A DNA stretch of 64,000 nt from Erythrocercus mccallii (lineage: Eukaryota > Chordata > Aves > Passeriformes > Dicruridae): contig VZRG01002511.1 of the NCBI GenBank assembly GCA_013397435.1, forward strand, positions 26,735 through 90,734, read 5' to 3'. A model generated the notes under the pieces. That model saw only the letters and a list, made by a program, of their open reading frames with translations, did no database searches and was not told the origin of the DNA. This document shows, in pieces, positions 53,263 to 64,000 of this stretch. How positions within the stretch are numbered: the first letter of the stretch is position 1; every line of letters starts with the position of its first letter. The position numbers and the translations under genes were made by a program.

Positions 53263-56166
53263 CCTAATTGTTTAGCTTTTATGTAAACCAGTCCCTCAGT
53301 CTCTGAATTGAGGCATATGTGAAAAAATACCTTAGTCTAACCTCCTGAAATGTGGAAGGAAGTGGAGACTTACTAGAGAAAGTAAACAATGGAAATGAGA
53401 ATTTCAGAGATGCAATCAGAATTGCAGTTGCTATCAACCTGAGAAGTGAATGTGTGTTATCAACTTTCTTGCAGCTGCCAAGTGCAGGTAGGCTGATCAA
53501 GCATTGCTGCTGGCAGTGTGAGAGCTGTTGGAAGCATTTGCTCAGCTACCACACGTTGCTGTTTCCTTCAGTGTGACAATATTCCATAAGTACCAGGCTG
53601 CTCAGCACAGCCTCACTTCCAGCCTGATGCTCCTCTTATCTCCGCAGCCCATGCTGGCAGTGGGTATTTTATAATCTACATTTCAAAGGATAGCTGGAGG
53701 CAACGACTAAACACTGCCTGTTAGATGCAAGGAAAAAGCCTGAGAAAACTGTTTTTCTTTGGTCATTGTGATATTGTCCCCCAGATATCGATGCAAAGAT
53801 TCTTTCTATCAGGTCAGGTACCAGCTCCAGCTGGATAATGGTCTGCAGGAATGACACCCATGGTGCTGCTGTTCCTCCATGGAGGTGACTAGATCTGTGG
53901 AAATTCACTTTCTCTCAAGTGTTATCTGAATTTTTGTCGTGATCTCCATCTCGTGTGAGATTTGAATGAAGTGAAATGACTCCCAAACAGCTAAAGCCCA
54001 GATTGCTTCCAGAGGAGCAGGCACTGTGAGGGGAGCTGATGTGGAATCCATGTGCACTTCTCCAGTCAGATTTCCAGCTTTGGTAACAAAGCCACAGATT
54101 ACTCTGTGGGTCATTCTTTGTCAAGCTCAAGCTCCATTTCTTCTCTGCTCATATGCCAGAGCAGATTTGTGATACTTTACAGGTGAATGCAGTTTGCAGG
54201 TGTGGCCTCTTGGTCCCATCCACTGCAGGGAGGGAGGAAACCCAGGAAAGGTTGGTGCCTACTGTGTTTGGATGATCTTTTACCGCTTTTGGCTTTGCCA
54301 TCAACTAAGTACCCTGTCTGTATTTAAAACTGCTCCGAGTTTGGAACTCAGAAGCTTTTCTCCATGCAGCTGCATGGGGGAAATTGCAGAAATGTTGAAC
54401 ACTTGTTCTGTGTTTGATGCAGGAGGAATGTGATGGACGTGGGGTCCTGACATCCTGCTCGGGCCATGCTTCGCTGCCTGAGTTTTCAAAACTACACGAG
54501 GGACATTGCATCCTTTCCTTTGCCTTCTCCCTAAGCTATTAATTGCTTAACTAATTTCTACAGTAAAGGAGAGTTTTGGGACAACAAAGTGATAGGAATG
54601 CTGTGTGTGAATGTCTTCACAAGCACTTGGATGGGTGCAAGGTGGGTGTCAGCATTTCAGAGATGGGTGTTGGTGTCTCTCCCCTTGAAGCAGCAGGTTT
54701 GTTACAGAGCCCAGTTTGACTTCTGCCACAGACAAGGGTCAGCACAAGGCTGATCTTCTGAACTCAGGTAAAATGCCAGGTTCAAGGGGGGGATATGGGG
54801 CAGGCAGTGCGGGAAGGCTGCACCTCCCTGGTGCCTCAGCAATGGGCAAAGGAAGAGGGCAGCGTGTGGCCGGGAGCTGGGGATGAAAGGGAGGCTGAGC
54901 CCTCCGAAACCCCACGGGCGTGTGCCCCGGTGGCCTCTCCATTCCAGTAGAGCTGCAGGACTGCTCTGCTCCTTTATGGCCACTGGTTTTTCAGAGCCTG
55001 ATTTTTGCACACCTAAGTACATCCTGAGCTAATGACAGTGAACCTTGCACAGGGCAAGGCTGCCTTTAGGAACCATTGTTAGAGCCCGTGTCTCCTTCCC
55101 CTCGAGGTCATGGTGAGAATCCCTGGCACCTGATCCTCACCAGTTCCTTTTTTCCTGCTGCCTGGCTCAGCCATGCCCTTTTGTGTTGTCCTTCCCCAAG
55201 CCTTCAGCTTTGCAGAGTAACAATCACAGCTGTAGAACCAGGCAGGCTCTTCAGAAATATTTATCCTGGATCTTGTCTGGCATAGCACCTGAGTTCTGGA
55301 GCAGCCCAAAGCTTTCAGGATGTTCTGGGGCTTTGTTTCTGCCTTTTCACCAGCACAAATGAGTTGAAGTATTGCTGTGGAGCTCTCTTGCCCTGCCAGC
55401 CACTGTTAAGAAGCAGAAGCTGTCCACAACTTTTTTCTAATGTATGTTAATTAGTCATAACTTTGTCTTGCATTCTTATGAGCATGGAGGTCAGCAGGCT
55501 GTTCCCAATTCACTGTCTTTTACGTTTTGCTACTGAGCATTGGCAGAGTTCACTTGGGTTGCAGTTGTTTTGTTGGGATAAATTTGTAATTGATTTTGCT
55601 TCCTAACTATTGCAAAGGCTGCAGACTGAAGCAGTGGGGAGAAGCTTGTGGACTGAGGGGGTCATTAAAGAGCAAAGTAAAAATAATTTGATAGTGAATA
55701 GCCCTTTGCCATTACTGAATTTTGTCACAGGATTCTAGTGCTTCTCAAGGGGAGTTTGTGACCTTTAAAAGGACCAACAGCAGGATTTCTCCTGGAGCAG
55801 GGTGGAGCACATCTGTATCTGAAATGTGTGAGCAGTGCCTCTGCTGCCTTTCTCCTTGCTCTGCCTGACACTGAACCATTGTTGCTTCTCTTTTGCCCTC
55901 CTTGCTCAGAACTCTCAAACTTGCAGCCACAGCTGCTTCTGCTGGAAACACCTGCATGGCACACTGAAGACAGATGTGCTGGAAGAATCCACATGCTGGG
56001 TTTACCTAGCCTGAAGGATAAAGCAGTAGGGGATGGGGGATAATTGAGAATCTTTAACACCTCTGCCAAATTATGTCAGTTTTTAATAGAAGCTGAACGT
56101 GCAGGATGGTGCCCGCACACTTTTTCCCACCCTACATCCTGATTCAGCACACAGGGTAAAGATGGT
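53263..56166. other. Intergenic, no gene recognised
   Basis: About 2.9 kb downstream of BRCA1. Only short open frames are present, with no recognisable protein family and no paired splice signals with coding bias. RND2, which neighbours BRCA1 in human, was not recognised here or further right. Confidence 0.5.
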
Positions 56167-56689
56167 TGTGGTGGATTGCCAGGAAACACCCATTACATCC
56201 CCAACAGGTTATGGAGAGCAGCTTCTGCTCAAAGGAGGTGGAGATGATGCCTTCAGTTTCAGCTTTCATGTTTTTCAGATTCTGTGCTGCCGAGGGGTGC
56301 AGTTCTGAGCCCACAGTCAGGGTCACTCAGCTCTGCACAGAGCAGGGACACAAAACAAATCCTTTTCCTGCTGCACACCAAGGACAACTTTCAGGCCCAA
56401 AAGCACAAACAAGGGTGGCTGAAGGGAGGAACAAGAAGGATGGGACCTCAAAACCTAAAGCTGTAATTGGACAATTAAACCCCAATATGCAAATGGACCA
56501 AAACTTATAAAAATGTAAGGTCTGGTGACTGGTGGTCCATTTTGTGACCATTCTTAGTTCACCTCTGGTGTAGCCCTGGCCAGACTCCTGTCCTGCCCCA
56601 GGTGGATCCTGGAGGCCTTTCAATAAATCCCTGCTTTATTCACTAGCTCTGTCCTGTCTCTGTTTCAGGTCAGCCTTCCCAAGGCATCA
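56167..56689 (+). mobile_element. Solo LTR of an endogenous retrovirus, about 520 bp
   Basis: The 5' end begins TGTGGTGGATTG. A TATA box (TATAAAA, 56506-56512) precedes a polyadenylation signal (AATAAA, 56622-56627), which is followed by CCCTGCTTTATTCA. The right edge is near a CA dinucleotide. This promoter-plus-poly(A) layout with no coding region is that of an isolated LTR, and the 3' block resembles avian ERV LTRs I recall. No clean target-site duplication was found, so both boundaries are approximate. No viral genes flank it. Confidence 0.65.
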
Positions 56690-58530
56690 GAGAGGGGCTT
56701 GGTCTCTCTGCTGTAATGGAGAGATTTTTAACACATCTACTCATCATGAAGCATTGTAAATGAGCTGCTGTGAGGCTTGCTCTAAAAGAATATTAAAGTG
56801 GCAAATCCGTTTATCATGTAGGAGGCAAAGGAAGGACTCAGCAGCTGGGATTCCCACAGCAGGCTCTCTTCCCTGCTTCAGGATTGGGTGGAGAAGCTCT
56901 ATGCTCCACTTCCTGCTGTCACACTTTATAGGCCATTATGGTTTGGAAAGGGACTTCAGAGCCAAAGTGCATCTTTAATTTATTGAAACTCCAACTCTCC
57001 TGCCAGAGGAGTGAGTGGGAGTTCCCTGCTCATGGGAGGGATGGCAGAATTTGGGGGGTGTGCTTAGTATGGCACAGAATTCCAGCAGGGAATGCTGAGT
57101 CCCAGCAGGGAATGCTGAGTCCCAGCAGGGCTGCAGCACTGTGTGGTTGGGGTCTTTCTCCACCCAGTCCCACAGTGGAGCACAGATTCACGAGACTCCC
57201 TGATTTATAGAGTGCCCGAACCATTTCTGCCCTGGCAGTGGTGCAAAAGCTGACTGCAGGATCAGGATGCTGGCAGGTGAGTTGTGCTGGCACTACCCAG
57301 ATTGGGAGGGTCAGCCACACAGGAACCCCAGTAAATGGGGAGTATTAAGACACTTTGCAGGTGGGATTGATCATTCTCCCCTGATTGAGGTTGGGTAATT
57401 CTGTCCCTGCCTTATGAGTTCTGTTGTTTCCGTGGAATTGTTTTCATCCTGGGCCTGGTGTCAGTTTTATTTGCTGATGTTATGAATAAAACACTTGTGC
57501 ATGATCTGTAACGATCCCTATGGGTAGGAAATGCCCATGACCTCACCTGGCTCACAGCACAGAGGGTGTGACCTGAGGCCAAGAGGTGAAGCTGCCACCC
57601 AGCCCCTTCTAAGCCTCAGCTTAGACTGGAAAATCATCAATTCTTGTTTGCTTTTAATGCAAAGAGCACTTCTGCACCTTGTTCTGCTGCAGAGCAAAGA
57701 CATTCCAAACCCATCAGGCTCTGAGCCTTTAATGTTGAGAATGCCGGTAAGATTTGAAAGCAACAGGTATTTATCTTCACAGGCACCTGAGGAAGGGCAC
57801 GCTCCACAGCTTGTGGCTTATTCATGTGTCAAGTGCTGCTGTAACATCTAATAAAAAAAAAAAAAAAGCTTTTGGGAGGTGATTTACTGTAAAGTTCCGA
57901 TTTTCAGCAGAACACAAAGTCTTTTTCCCTAAAGCAGGACGTGACACAATCATACCTTCACATCAGCAGCCAGGCTCTCTCTTTCTCCTTGTTCAACACC
58001 ATCCCTGCTAAATCCTGCAGCACTCAGCCTTTGCAGAGGTTGAGGGCCTGAGTAGAATTCAAGGCAATCATCTGTCTTGGCATGGGCTTTGGATGTTAGG
58101 GTGACACCCTTATGCCTTAATCCAGCTGCAGAGGAACAATTCCAGTACTGAAATGGTCAGAAGTCAAAAGGTTGCAGGAGAAAGTCTTCATAGATTTTTT
58201 TTTTTTTAATACTTACAAGTCTGGTTATTGCAATCTTTGTTCTTATTGGATTTTTTTCTCTTCCCTCGGTCAGTACCTAATTCTTGGGTGAAAAGCCCAA
58301 AAGAAAGGCTGCACTCATTTGGATCAAGCTGTGCAGAGAAACTGTTCTTTCCTTCTGCTCCCTGTGGGGATTATACCCCACAGTGTGAGAGCTGGCTTCC
58401 CTGGAGCTGCTGAACTGTGCTACTGGTCAACAAAAAACTGTGTAGGTGCACAGGTAATTCTTCTGCCTCTCTGGAGAAGCAGCTGTGCCAGCTCCCCGTG
58501 CTGTGCTTTCATCTGACAGGGTGCAGTCAC
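56690..58530. other. Intergenic, no gene recognised
   Basis: Sequence between the two LTRs. It contains a short 20-bp tandem repeat and an A15 tract (about 57853-57867) preceded by AATAAA. No coding exon is recognisable. Confidence 0.5.
57081..57130. repeat. 20-bp tandem repeat, 2.5 copies
   Basis: The CCAGCAGGG block appears three times at a 20-bp period, separated by two identical AATGCTGAGT spacers. The copies are near-identical, suggesting recent duplication. Confidence 0.9.
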
Positions 58531-59207
58531 TGCACTCTCCTGTCTTGGGCTGCAATGCGAGATGGAACCAGCAGTGTGTGTTCTATTGCCAGCTGTCAAA
58601 GCTGGCTGGGGAGGTGTTTTCTTTATCTCTTCCATGACCCACCCTCCCTGCAGGGGATATCTGCTGTTAATGGGCCAATGAGACTCACTTCAGGGCTGAT
58701 AAAATTCCATCATCCCATTGGGAGATGCTCCACCCAGAGGGAGGAGCCCAGCATTCCTACCTGGATAAAACCTGAGATTCAGAACTGCAGAGCAGCCTGT
58801 TTGCACTGGATTGCCAGAGGAACACTGGACCCATCTCACCAACACTGGACCTTCAGAGGAAAACTGCACGCTCCTACAGCATCTCTGCTCCAACAGAACC
58901 ACGTCTGTCACTCCAGGAGGACTTGATTGGGCTGTTACCAACACCCTGACCAACAGAGTGTCAGGTTGTATTCTGACTCTGTCAGTGTTTTCTTTTTCTG
59001 GTTTGTTTGCTTTTTTTTTCTTTTGGTACTACTACATTTTTATTTTTACTATTCCTAGTAAAGAACTGTTATTCCTATTCCCATATCTTTGCCTGAAACC
59101 TCTTAATTTTAAAATTATAATAATTTGGAGGGAGGGGGTTTACATTCTCCATTCCAAGGGAAGCTCCGGCTTTCCGGGACAGACACCTGTCTTTCCAAAC
59201 CAGGACA
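58531..59207 (+). mobile_element. Solo LTR of a passerine-type endogenous retrovirus, about 680 bp
   Basis: The sequence matches an LTR pattern I associate with songbird genomes. It has a TATA-like GATAAAA (58764-58770), a T-rich stretch, AGTAAA at 59057-59062 as a probable polyadenylation signal, and an A/T-rich block ending in the GGAGGGAGGGGGTTTACATT segment. Proposed ends are TG at 58531 and CA at 59207, flanked by the 4-bp direct repeat TCAC (58527-58530, 59208-59211), which would be the target-site duplication. The 5' boundary is less certain than the 3' one. No gag/pol/env sequence is present. Confidence 0.75.
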
Positions 59208-62200
59208 TCACTTTGTTCATAGCCCATTCTGTCAGGTCACAATCCAGCAGCCTGGGTTAGCCAATGAAATCTGAGACTGTGCCTGAGCAGCCTCCAAATT
59301 CCCTTTCCTGTGAACCAGAAAGTCCAGAAATACGAATGAATGCTGCTTCATTAGCAAAGCATTTCCATGCCTGTCCCTCGCAGGTGTGTGCAGTGCACTC
59401 CCCTGTGCCCACAGGCCCGGGCCAGGGGTTTCCAAGCTGCCTGCTGAGCACACACCTGCACAACAGGCTCCCAACATCACAGCAGTGCCCTGCCCTGGGC
59501 AGGACTGGCTGTCACTGAACCTACAGCAAGTGCAAGCTGTGGGGAGCCTGTGTCGGGCTGGAAAGTCAGATGTGTCAGAAAACCTTCACAAGCTGAAGGG
59601 CAAGCCAGAGATAGAAAAGCCACCAGCGTGTGGCTGTGTCCTGCTGCTCGATGCTGCTAAAATGTCACGGGGAAGCCAGATAAGAGCATTTCAGCTCCAG
59701 CTGTGCCCAGCTCAGTGCTTGCAGCCAGCTCTGTGCCCAGGGCAGGGCTCCAGCAGCCTGAGCTGTGCTGGGGCTGCCACGCCAGCCCCAGGAGCCCTCC
59801 TGCTGGAGAGGAGCAGGAAAGGAAGGGATCCCAAAGTTAATAATGAGGCTCCCTGGAACCTGGTAGAGCTGCTGCCAAGATCTTTTTCAAGCACTTACCA
59901 GGCAAGCTTTGACAAAGGGCAGACTGGTCCAAAGGGAATGCAGGGAATCAGGGCAGCTATTTATACTCCTGTAGGGATGCTGGGTCAGCCATTTCCCAGG
60001 AGCTCTTCATTCCTTTGTTCATTTTCCCCTATTCATAAGAACCTCTCCAGAAACTTTCTTAGGAGGTGTGTGGAGTTTTTCCTCCTCTGCTTGCACTCTC
60101 ACATGTTTCTCATTCCTGGCTTGAAAGACTTTGATTTACTGAGGCTTTATTTGAGCTTAAGAAATCTCTTGCAGAAAACTCATCAGTACTGGTGAGAGAA
60201 ACACCTCAAACCAGTTCAGGATTAGAAAAACACAGATCAAAAATTTCTACTTTAGAGGAAGAGGAAGCCTCCCCAAGAGCCAAGTGCTGACAGACTGTCA
60301 TCATGGCTGGAACCGAGTGTGGGTGAGAAAAAAACATTAAAGAATTTTCTACAGCCTGTTTCTCACCTGGTGATTGTGGTTATTTGTCAAGGCAGGGAAC
60401 CAGAGCCTTGGACCGAGGGGCTGTGACACACAGAACTTGAGAGGCTGATTGTGGAAAAGCTGCCTTCCTGCTGCTGCTCTGGTGAACTAAGTTTTGATAG
60501 CTCATGCACCCATTTCCCATTACGATGCCCTTTTTCCTTGCCAGACTTTTTCTCTAGATTAACAAATGAAGAAAACCTATTTTCCCTCGTTGCAGGGAGA
60601 AAACTCAGTGCCATTCCCTATAAGGGGTGCAGGCTGTTCAGTGTGTCCCGTACCCATTCCTTGAGAACAGCCAAGCACAGAAATATTAATTTTAACTTTT
60701 AAATTATAAAGTTTCTATGTGGTCAGTGAATTTAAGAGAGATTTGTGTGGTGCGTCTTGCAGGAAATATTTCCCTTGAGAGTTGCAGAGAAGGGGGAAAG
60801 GAGAGAGAATTGTCTCAACCCTTAGCCAAGCAACCAGCCGTGCATCTGTGCAAGTGTGTGCTGGCAATACTAATGACAGCACTGCTGGCACAGCCCTGCA
60901 CGGGGGACTCAGGCCTGTGGGAGCAGCTCATTAATTTGCTGATCACCAAGCAGCTCTCTGAAAACCACTGACCCCTTCTTAATCCTAATTTGACTCTAGC
61001 ACCCAGACTACAGGGGTTGTAGTTTCCCCTGCCCTGCTCCCATAGCAAGTAAAACGCTGTTAGAAAGGAGAGCTGAGGAGCTGGAATCTGACTGGGTGGG
61101 GTAAAGACAGACATACCCTGACCTGCAGGGCATTCCTTTCGCTGTCCACAGCTACAGAGGCTTAGAACAAAGCAGCCCAAGCCTGCATTGCTCCTCTGAC
61201 CCAGGAATCACGACTGCAGGCTGCAGTGGAGGTGTCACAGCAGAGCCCAGCAGGACTCCAAGGTGCCCCAAGCCCAGCTGAGCTCCACTGGGTGAGGCTT
61301 TGCTTGGAAAGGGTCCCCAGGGTGAGCTGCAGAGGGCTGGAGGCTGCTCTGCCAACTGCTCACAGCCAGGCTGTGCCCGTGAACATCATCACCACAGGCA
61401 GCAGGTGTTGTAAGAAGTCAGCCAAGACTCCATTTTCTTCACGCAGAAAAAGCTGAATCTTTCTTGTACAGGTCATATTTTATAGGATTACCAGAAGGCA
61501 CTGTGTCAGATCTTGTTGGCTGACAATACACTCAGGTCATTGGTTAGTACATGGTATTTTGCATATGTATCAAACTTCTGTATTTTTAGTTCATTTACAT
61601 ACTTTTTCTACTGATTCTCATGGGACAGATCCCTTGAGAAGTTATTACAGGTGCACTTGTTTTTCACCCAAGAATAGTTTCTTGTGTTAATGAACTCTCA
61701 TTCCCAAGACTGTTTCATATGGGAACTTGCAAGGTGCACTTAGGAGAAGTGCCAGGCTGGCTTTGGCAATTTAGCAGGGCAAGGCCTAACCTCATAAAGC
61801 CTTTCTTTTATAACATCTTTTACCTGTCTGCAACAAGCAGGAATGATGTTTCAGGCTCAATTACGATTTCAAACCACCACGCTGGGTTTGTTCCATGACC
61901 TTGATATTAAGAAGCACAGTCAAAAAGGAGGAGGAAATTTTATCTGTGTCTTGCATGTGACTGTCCTTTCTAACCATGGCCTTTGTGCCTCCCCTTCCCA
62001 CCTTTCTGTGGGGATAAATCAAGGGCCAAGAATATATTCATGCAATGCAGGCAAGAACAAGAGACTCGGGGAGGAGGTTCTGTTCATGAAGTCATCTGCC
62101 AGAAAAAACCCATGTTTAATTACCTGCATTAATATTCAGGTCCTGAAGTCCTCAGCATTTGTATTTATTTGCTTATATAAATGAAACAAGCTTTCCAGAG

Positions 62201-62260
62201 CACGGCTGCTGACAGCACATTCCCCCGAGGCCCTTTCTGGGGGAAGCAATTGCCATTCTG

Positions 62261-62275
62261 CATACATACATACAT
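62261..62275. repeat. (CATA) microsatellite
   Basis: Almost four perfect CATA units, followed by ATGA/TTGA-rich sequence. Confidence 0.9.
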
Positions 62276-63334
62276 TTCAATTGATTACAATGGGTTGATT
62301 GATTAAATGAAATAAGGTGATTAATTGACAGCTGTAGAAATCAGCTGGGGTCAGAGTAAGCACATGGAAAAGACAGGTGGTTCACTTCCAGCTCAGTTTT
62401 ACCTTGGATCAGTGGTTCTTTGGCATTTCTTACACAGGGGGTTTGAGCACTTGATTAGAGCAGGGCACTGATGTGACAGAGGAAAAAACTTTATGACAGA
62501 GGCAGACCCTGGTCACTGAAAAACAAAGCAGGGCCATTACCAGGTGCCCCAGTGTCTCCTCAGATCCACACTGAGCTGGGCAGCTCTGCCTGACATTTTC
62601 TATTTCTCATGACTATGGAAGTTCAGTGGTCAGAGCTGGGAACCACACTGGATTGTGGTGCTGCTCTTCCCATCCTCATGCATATGGAAACTGCAGCTCC
62701 ACCCTGCAGTACCAACGCTGTTCCCACTCACCAAAACCATCTCCTGTCACATTGCCTTCTCCCTACAGCACCTCCCAGAGCTCTGAGTCCTCATTTGAGC
62801 ACTGTACAGGTAAAACTGGTCCTGTGCTTAACATCCCCCATTGCTGTGACTGGCAGCTGCCCTGGAATCTCTGTGCTTGCCAAGTTCCTCAAGAAAGCAC
62901 TGCCTGCCAAGGGATACAGACAGGAGGAAGTGCCCTGCACTCGAGGAGCCCCTGAAAAGAATTGTCTGAGTAGGAACCATGACCTCTATTTGCCTGCAGA
63001 ACTTTCTGGCTGTTCTTTCTTTCTGAAAGAGAATTTGACATTTTTAATATAAATATCAATTAACTGGTGGCTAATTAGAGCCCTTAAACCCAGAATTAAG
63101 TCCTAGGGTAAGCTAGGTGGAAAGGGAACAGCCCAGCCTGAGAAGCTGTATGGAGCAAATATTTACTACCAGACACGAGCTGAGAGGGTGTAGGTAGGGC
63201 AATAGGGCAGATGGAAAACACATCTGGGGTAACACTGGAAGAATAGCATGCCTAAAACCTTCAGATTTGCAATAAAGAACTACATGGGTGAAGTCAGAGA
63301 CATGCCTTATATTTGATTACATGAGTAAATATCA

Positions 63335-63358
63335 GTGTGTGTATATATATACACACAC
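63335..63358. repeat. 24-bp perfect palindrome of alternating purine/pyrimidine
   Basis: GTGTGTG, then five TA steps, then CACACAC. It is a perfect self-complementary, fully alternating sequence that could form a cruciform or Z-DNA. It probably arose as a compound GT/TA/CA microsatellite. Confidence 0.95.
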
Positions 63359-63860
63359 ACGTATCAAACATTCAGATCTAGACCCCTGTTGCTGCAGTTG
63401 CAGAAGAAATGAACCCTTAGCTACTTTTGATTTCTTTCTATTTGATCACCCATTCTCCTTCCTTTTCCCTTGGGTCCCCTGATTGTTAATCTTACAGGTC
63501 ATGGAGCTTTATTAAAATAACACGCTGGGAAGACATTATTAATTATTGATGAAGGCTTTATATATTTCTTTTCAATAATTTAAACTCATTATGGTCAAAG
63601 CTATTACATTAAACACCAGATCAGTTAGTACAGATGGGATTGCTGACAGGGAATTCTCACAGTAATGTTATCCTGATTTGGAAGGTGTCCATTAATTAAC
63701 ACTTAAAGCCCATGTTGGAGTCATAGGAGTTTTTTTCTTGCCATCTCACATATAGTGATTATCTCTCATTAGCAACCTACTGCAAGGACTAGTGAAGAGC
63801 TGGTGACCCAGGGCACGGCCTCTCAGAGCTCTCATGAGCCCCGGAGCTGGCTCAGATCAC

Positions 63861-63931
63861 CCTGCCCTGCCCTGCCCCTGCCCCTGCCCCTGCCCTGCCC
63901 CTGCCCCTGCCCCTGCCCCTGCCCTGCCCCT
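63861..63931. repeat. CCCTG/CCCCTG minisatellite, G-quadruplex-prone on the minus strand
   Basis: About 12 tandem units alternating between CCCTG (5 bp) and CCCCTG (6 bp). Read on the minus strand it is a long series of GGG/GGGG tracts spaced by CA, ideal for G-quadruplex formation. It lies in a locally GC-rich segment at the window edge. Confidence 0.95.
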
Positions 63932-64000
63932 GGTCTCTGTCTGGGCTCTGCCAAGGGCTGCCCCAAGGCTCAGTGCCTCACTTGGTCTGGGGGGAGCTTC

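Larger units (their letters stand above)
59208..63860. other. Intergenic, no gene recognised
   Basis: About 4.6 kb without a recognisable gene. The longest open frame (59386-60195, 269 codons) has no known domain and no repeats, is rich in Ser, Leu, Pro and Cys, and looks like chance in GC-moderate DNA. A CATA microsatellite and a palindrome are listed separately. Confidence 0.5.

Noticed and set aside
57849..57868. AATAAA followed by an A15 tract, suggesting a processed pseudogene or SINE
   Set aside because: The upstream sequence has no recognisable gene or SINE body and no flanking direct repeats were found; probably a simple A tract.
53263..64000. Search for RND2, the human BRCA1 neighbour
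   Set aside because: No exon with Rho-family GTPase motifs (P-loop, DTSG, NKxD-like) was recognised on either strand; it may lie beyond the window.

Overview
This is a vertebrate nuclear segment, almost certainly from a bird and probably a songbird. Three multi-exon genes have canonical splice sites and near-full-length matches to vertebrate proteins. A CR1 LINE tail lies in one intron, and two solitary LTRs of a type I associate with passerine genomes lie downstream. Introns are compact and promoters are CpG-rich. Three runs of N (1140-1474, 13764-13953, 33415-33789) mark assembly gaps.

Layout. (1) 1-13694, minus strand: complete coding region of the spliceosomal DEAH helicase DHX8, 23 coding exons, 1192 codons. 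Its 3' UTR runs off the left edge and its CpG-rich promoter spans about 13695-14416. (2) 14417-16484: AT-rich spacer that probably holds the NBR1 3' UTR. (3) 16485-32914, minus strand: complete NBR1 (selective-autophagy receptor), 21 coding exons, 992 codons, with a CR1 fragment in one intron and an unusual GC-AG intron. (4) 32915-34269: a CpG-island bidirectional promoter shared by NBR1 and BRCA1, carrying E2F, CCAAT, E-box and YY1-like motifs and a 375-bp gap. (5) 34290-52373, plus strand: complete BRCA1, 21 coding exons, 1816 codons, with RING, large central exon, coiled coil and tandem BRCT. (6) 52374-64000: BRCA1 3' UTR followed by about 10.7 kb with no recognisable gene. It holds two solo LTRs, short tandem repeats, a 24-bp perfect palindrome and a C-rich minisatellite at the right edge.

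Reading frame is preserved across every exon junction of all three genes, and each set of exon lengths sums to a multiple of three, so the exon models are strongly supported internally. NBR1 and BRCA1 sit head to head with one shared promoter region, which I take to be the ancestral arrangement (as in mouse, without the primate NBR2/pseudo-BRCA1 duplication). The genes act in separate processes: spliceosome disassembly (DHX8), ubiquitin-linked cargo autophagy (NBR1) and homologous recombination/E3 ligase activity (BRCA1).

I found no wholly new system. The points most worth following are a conserved-looking pair of NAGNAG acceptors in BRCA1, a BRCA1-IRIS-like read-through frame, the GC-AG intron of NBR1, an apparent missing BRCA1 exon, and the repeat structure flanking the promoter gaps.
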